Of a DNA stretch of 47,115 nucleotides, positions 43,493-47,115 are shown one piece after another. The position numbers and the translations under genes were made by a program. Origin of the DNA: [Mycoplasma] falconis (GTDB taxonomy: Bacteria > Bacillota_I > Bacilli_A > Mycoplasmatales > Metamycoplasmataceae); assembly GCF_006385795.1 (NCBI RefSeq), contig NZ_VFSS01000005.1, forward strand, positions 1 through 47,115, given 5' to 3'. The notes beneath the pieces are model-generated. The model did no database searches, was not told the DNA's origin, and saw only the letters and a program-made list of their open reading frames with translations. The first letter of the stretch is position 1. Every line of letters begins with the position of its first letter.

Positions 43493-44974
43493 ATGTCACA
43501 ACTGATTGATGAAAAAGTTTTATGAGGTGCCGCCGAAAAGATGCGGGACAAAGTTGACCCTAGTGATTATAAAAATGTCGTACTAGGTTTGGTCTTTTTA
43601 AAATATGCTTCCGATCGTTATAACGTTTTAGCTAATGAATTAAAAGCAAAAGGTTGAGATGGCCTTTCAGATAAAGATGATTATTTTATAGCTAAAAACG
43701 TTTTAATTGTACCAAAAGAAGCACAATGAGATTATGTCGCCAGTTTTTCTAAAAGTCCAGAAATCGGTCAAAAAATTGACGAAGCTTTTGAACTTTTAGA
43801 AAATAAAAATGAAAATCTAAAAGGAATTTTACCTAAAACATACTCTAAAAGTGAACTTGATAAAGTAGCATTAGGTAATTTAGTTGATTTTTTTACTGAA
43901 CATTTAAAAATGGAAGATGCTGATGGGGATTTCTTTGGACAGATTTATGAATTTTATTTAGGGGCTTTTGCCAAACATATTGCAACCAAAGGCGGAGAAT
44001 TCTTTACTCCTAAATCTGTGGTTGAACTTATGGTTGATATTTTAGAACCATATAAGGGAAAAGTATATGACCCTTGTTGTGGATCTGGCGGAATGTTTGT
44101 ACAATGTAGCAAATTTGCTAAAGAACATTCAGGTGAAACTGGCGATATTTCAATTTACGGTCAAGAATCAAACCCTGGAAACTGAAAAATGGCAAAAATG
44201 AATTTAGCCATTAGAGGAATTGAAGCTAACTTAGGTGATCGTAATGGCGATTCTTTTACCGAAGATAAACATAAAGGCAGACAATTTGATTTTATTTTAG
44301 CTAATCCACCATATAACATTAAAGACTATTGAAGAGAAAGTCTAGAAGGCGATGAACGTTGAATCTTTGGTAAACCAAATGAGAAAAACGCCAACTATGC
44401 TTGATTATCTTTAATGTATGCCAAATTAAATGCAAACGGCAAAGCGGCAATTTTAATGCCAAACGGAGCCACCACTTCTTCAACTGGCGGAGATGATAAA
44501 TTAAGAAAAGCGATGGTTGAAGCCGGAGCGGTTGAAGCTATTATTGCTTTACCCGATAAATTATTTGCTAACGTTTCTATTTCAGTGCAATGCTGAATTT
44601 TAAATAAAAATAAAAATAACAAAAATTTCTTATTTGTTAATGCTTCAGAAATGGGAACTTTAATTTCTCGGAAAATCAGAGTTTTAGAAAAAACTGATAT
44701 TGATAAGATTTTAGAAATATTTAAAGATTATCGAAATAATAAAAAAGTGGATATTCCAGGTTTTGCTAAATCGGTTGATTTATCAGAAATAGCAGAAAAA
44801 GATTATTCTTTAAACCCTGGTCGTTTTGTAGGTGTTGATACATCTAATGAAATGACTGAAGAAGAAATTAAAATTGAACTTAAAAAATTAAGTGAAGAAC
44901 TTTTAAATCTAATGGTGGAGGGCAAAGAATTAGAAGAAAAAGTTTTAGAAATTCTTAAAAAAGAAGTTAATTAG
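43493..44974 (+). CDS. hsdM: Type I DNA methyltransferase, M subunit (HsdM)
   Basis: 493 residues. An N-terminal helical HsdM_N domain (about 1-135) is followed by the N6-adenine methyltransferase domain: FFTPKSVVELMVDIL, SAM motif DPCCGSG at 193-199 and catalytic NPPY at 271-274. It methylates the adenines in the bipartite site chosen by HsdS and, with HsdR, forms the restriction complex. Intact. Its last 8 nt overlap the 3' end of an opposing hsdS cassette rather than leading into a co-directional hsdS. Confidence 0.96.
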
Positions 44975-45433
44975 TCATAGTGTTAACTATGTAATCTTGA
45001 ATTTTTTTATTATGTATATTTATTTCTAAGTTTAAAATATCATTTAATTTTATTGAAGGTCTTGTGGTCCTATATTCAAATTAGTTAAAATATGAGTATT
45101 AGAAGCAAAATAATAAAACATGTAAAGCGGAGAAATTGAATCAATAAACCTAAAACCTATTACTGTTTGAATTACACAAGATTTTTCAGGAGCCAATGTT
45201 ACGCAACCTATATTACCACAAGTAGAAATTAACAAATCATTTTTATTTAAATTATCTCTTATAAATTTTTTTATTTCTTTAAAGTCTAAAATTTTAGCTT
45301 TTGATAAGTTTTTTGGATATCTAGTATTTTTAACCAAAAAAGATTGTATTATTCTCAAACCTTTTTCTGATGAATTTTTAACACTTTTGCCCCTATTATC
45401 AATTATTTTTTGGATTATATTTTTAAATAACAT
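44967..45433 (-). pseudogene. hsdS: hsdS single-TRD cassette B, frameshifted
   Basis: It starts with ATG after TAGGAGAGAG and reads MLFKNIIQKIIDNRGKSVK, a typical TRD opening. It runs 120 residues and then hits TAA at 45050 after IGPQDLQ. In the next frame the sequence continues as TRPSIKLNDILNLEINI and then QDYIVNTM, exactly what the intact homologue shows (TTRPNLRINDLLNINC). One missing A in GGACCAC (expected GGAACCAC) explains the break. The restored frame ends at 44967, 9 codons after the shared repeat. So it is one target-recognition domain plus the first residues of the conserved region: a silent cassette, not a full specificity gene. Confidence 0.8.
44977..44992 (-). repeat. hsdS recombination repeat, copy 1
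   Basis: Minus-strand ACATAGTTAACACTAT, identical over 16 bp to the plus-strand copy at 46412-46427 and in inverted orientation to it. It encodes the YIVNT of the conserved region and sits at the junction with hsdM. Confidence 0.8.
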
Positions 45434-45440
45434 CTCTCTC

Positions 45441-45920
45441 CTAAATAATGTTAACTATGTGTTGTTGAGCTTTGAGGGTAAAATCTTTTATAAAAGCATT
45501 TCTAACAACTTCAGTTGTTAAATGTGGAATAACGGAACCAATAGAAAGGGAAATTAATTTATTTTTATTTTTAGGGGTTTCAAGATAATAATAAACAAAT
45601 TTTGAATTTATATTTTTTTTAAAATCTTTCAGCCAAATTACACCATCTTTAAAATAAAAATCAATTTGCTCTTTTAAATAAAAAACATTACCTATAGTAC
45701 CATCACCAGTTATAAACAAATCGCCTTTTTTTGGTTTTCCAGTAATCTTAATTAATTTATTAAAATGTTCTTTTGATATAAAAAAATTAAATTGATTTTT
45801 ATTTTTATTTTTTCAATTAATAAAATCGCTGCCTCTTAAAAAAGGTATTCCTTCTTTTTTAAAATCTTTTGTAAGAACTCTTTTTGAACTTTTTACTTTA
45901 CAAATTTCTTTTATATACAT
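45441..45920 (-). CDS. hsdS: hsdS single-TRD cassette A (half-length specificity protein)
   Basis: 159 residues: MYIKEICKVKSSKRVLTKDF, GIPFLRGSDF and later KGDLFITGDGTIGNV match a complete type I target-recognition domain. It stops at TAG just after AQQHIVNII, the first residues of the central conserved helix. A functional HsdS needs a second TRD or dimerising conserved regions, so this is probably a silent 5' half that becomes expressed when inverted onto the plus-strand copy. AAGGTGG lies upstream of the ATG. It diverges from the intact hsdS with 34 nt between start codons. Confidence 0.8.
45449..45467 (-). repeat. hsdS recombination repeat, copy 2
   Basis: Minus-strand CAACAACACATAGTTAACA, identical over 19 bp to 46405-46423 on the plus strand. 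The two copies are inverted, and inversion between them would exchange the 5' halves of the two divergent hsdS genes. Confidence 0.85.
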
Positions 45921-45954
45921 AAAATAAACCACCTTCAATCAATAATGAGGAAAT

Positions 45955-47046
45955 ATGAAAAAAATAATAGATTGTTTATCGTCTACAAAAACAGGATTAG
46001 ATGCCATTAAACTGGCTCCTATAGTAGATAATTACACCGGAATAAAATGTTTAAGAATAAATGATATTAATTCGAAAAATAAATTCGAATGCTGAGGCAA
46101 TACCGAAGTTAAAATTCAAAAATATAATAATTTTTTAATAAAAAGAAATCAAATTTTTCTAGCGAGGACGGGATCTCCGGGTTCTTTATTTTTTGCTAAA
46201 AAAAATTTAAATTCTGTTTTTAATAATGGGTTAATAAGATTAGAGGTGAAAAAAGAATTTGAGCCATTTTACATATATTTGCTTCTTAATTCTAAAAATA
46301 TACAAAAAGCAATAAAATCAGTTTCTATTTCAAGTACAACTAGACCAAACCTAAGAATAAATGATTTACTAAATATAAATTGTAGGTTGCATAATTACAA
46401 AACACAACAACACATAGTTAACACTATCGGAACTATTGATGATTTGATTGAAAAATATGAAGAAATTATTAATAAATTCGAAGATTTAGGAAATAAAAAT
46501 ATTGAGTTAATATTTTATAAAAATAATTTAGAAGATATTAAAAAATATTGCAAATTCGAAAAAGGAATTGAAGTTGGTTCTCAAAATTATTTAGAATTTA
46601 AAAACGAAAACACAATTAAATATATAAGAGTTTCCGATTTATCTGGTGAATATAAAAATACTTATATAGATAAAAAAATAAAATATAAAATTTGTGATTA
46701 CAATGACATATTAATAACTTTTGATGGAGCCCCAGGTAGAATGGCCGTGGGATTAAAAGGCGCAATTTCAAGTTCAATTAATATAGTAAAACCCTTTAAT
46801 AAAAACTATGCCGGATTAATATATTTTTCTTTAAAAAATAAACACAATAAAGAAATAATACGGCTTCACTCAAAAGGAACAACAATTTTGCACGCCAAGG
46901 AAAGTATTGATTATTTAAAAATTCCTAAAACAGAAATAAGAGAAATTCAAAATATAAATTTTTATTTTGAATTAATTATTAAAATAAAAATAAAATTAAA
47001 AACTTTAATAGAAATTAAAGACATTTTATTAAATAAATATTTCTAA
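45955..47046 (+). CDS. hsdS: Type I restriction specificity subunit (HsdS), complete
   Basis: 363 residues with the full two-TRD plan. TRD1 is about 1-145 (IIDCLSSTKTGLDAIKLAPI, FLARTGSPGSLFF, SSTTRPNLRINDLLN). The central conserved helix is at 150-185 (QQHIVNTIGTIDDLIEKYEE). TRD2 is about 190-330 (KYCKFEKGIEVGSQN, DILITFDGAPGRMA). A C-terminal helix ends in DILLNKYF. HsdS fixes the DNA target of both methylation and cleavage. GAGGA precedes the ATG. A TAAAAT at 45920-45925 may be its -10. It lies on the hsdM strand but 980 nt downstream, cut off by two opposing cassettes. Confidence 0.9.
46405..46427 (+). repeat. hsdS recombination repeat, copy 3 (inside the expressed gene)
   Basis: CAACAACACATAGTTAACA plus the following CTAT. 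It codes for QQHIVNTI at the TRD1/conserved-region border. It contains a small dyad, ATAGT-TAAC-ACTAT, typical of a recombinase crossover site. Shares 19 bp with copy 2 and 16 bp with copy 1, both inverted. Confidence 0.85.
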
Positions 47047-47058
47047 TTTTTCTTAGTA

Positions 47059-47115
47059 GTAATTAACACTATCGGAATTATTGATGATTTGATCGAAAAA
47101 TATGAAGAAATGTTG
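47059..47115 (+). pseudogene. hsdS: hsdS conserved-region remnant (continues past the window)
   Basis: From 47059 the plus strand reads VINTIGIIDDLIEKYEEML, almost identical in DNA to 46419-46466 of the intact gene. It is a direct repeat in the same frame as the upstream hsdS, separated from its stop by 12 nt, and has no start codon of its own in the window. It is probably the conserved region and second half of another hsdS copy. Confidence 0.7.

Overview
The window comes from a Mollicute (Mycoplasma-type) genome. It is very AT-rich, and almost every gene is readable only if TGA is Trp (translation table 4). It carries a tRNA-Trp with anticodon TCA that reads UGA, and a release factor 1 gene but no release factor 2 gene. 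Gene content (lipoprotein with repeats, CIRCE before dnaJ, short MetRS, XRE-ImmA/YqaJ/DUF2779 cluster, type I RM with scrambled hsdS) would fit the Mycoplasma hominis/agalactiae side of the group, but I cannot name the species.

Layout. 1-190: 3' end of a 23S rRNA, its processing arm and a terminator. 241-5419: orphan PTS EIIC-like permease, trmN6-metG pair, obg. 5521-6188: eight tRNA genes in a row (Pro, Ala, Met, Ile2, Ser, initiator Met, Asp, Phe). 6315-10529: PQ-loop membrane protein, yigZ-like gene, rluD, and two translationally coupled membrane proteins. 10626-10791: tRNA-Leu and tRNA-Thr on the minus strand. 10983-13724: large repeat lipoprotein facing ribF. 13841-18537: XRE-ImmA regulator, YqaJ-like nuclease, DUF2779 protein, then recU: a DNA-processing island. 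18562-23299 (minus): tight operon of two unknown genes, cmk, der, gpsA and HU. 23386-28232 (minus): topA; dnaJ under a CIRCE element; prfA-prmC. 28291-30169 (minus): ABC exporter. 30289-30548: tRNA-Thr (+) and tRNA-Trp (-). 30619-32787 (minus): four-gene operon ending in acyl carrier protein. 32905-35739: rluB-rsmE, rplM-rpsI, tRNA-Ile, rpmB. 35843-40106: a fused MTA/SAH nucleosidase-TatD protein, rsmA, M42 peptidase, membrane protein. 40139-47115: type I restriction-modification locus with divergent hsdR and hsdM and a scrambled set of hsdS pieces.

Two things stand out. First, the hsdS region (44967-47115) holds one full specificity gene, two single-TRD cassettes in opposite orientation, and the start of another copy. 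All are joined at the same short repeat, which is coded inside the central conserved region. That is the architecture of an inverting, phase-variable specificity system. Second, about ten first-in-operon genes have a TATAAT-like box 6-9 nt before their start codon, so their mRNAs should be leaderless, whereas downstream genes carry Shine-Dalgarno sites. Other points of note are the MTAN-TatD fusion, a CIRCE operator that shares an arm with the terminator of the preceding gene, and a DUF2779 protein whose N-terminal nuclease motif looks lost. No intergenic stretch is longer than about 200 bases.
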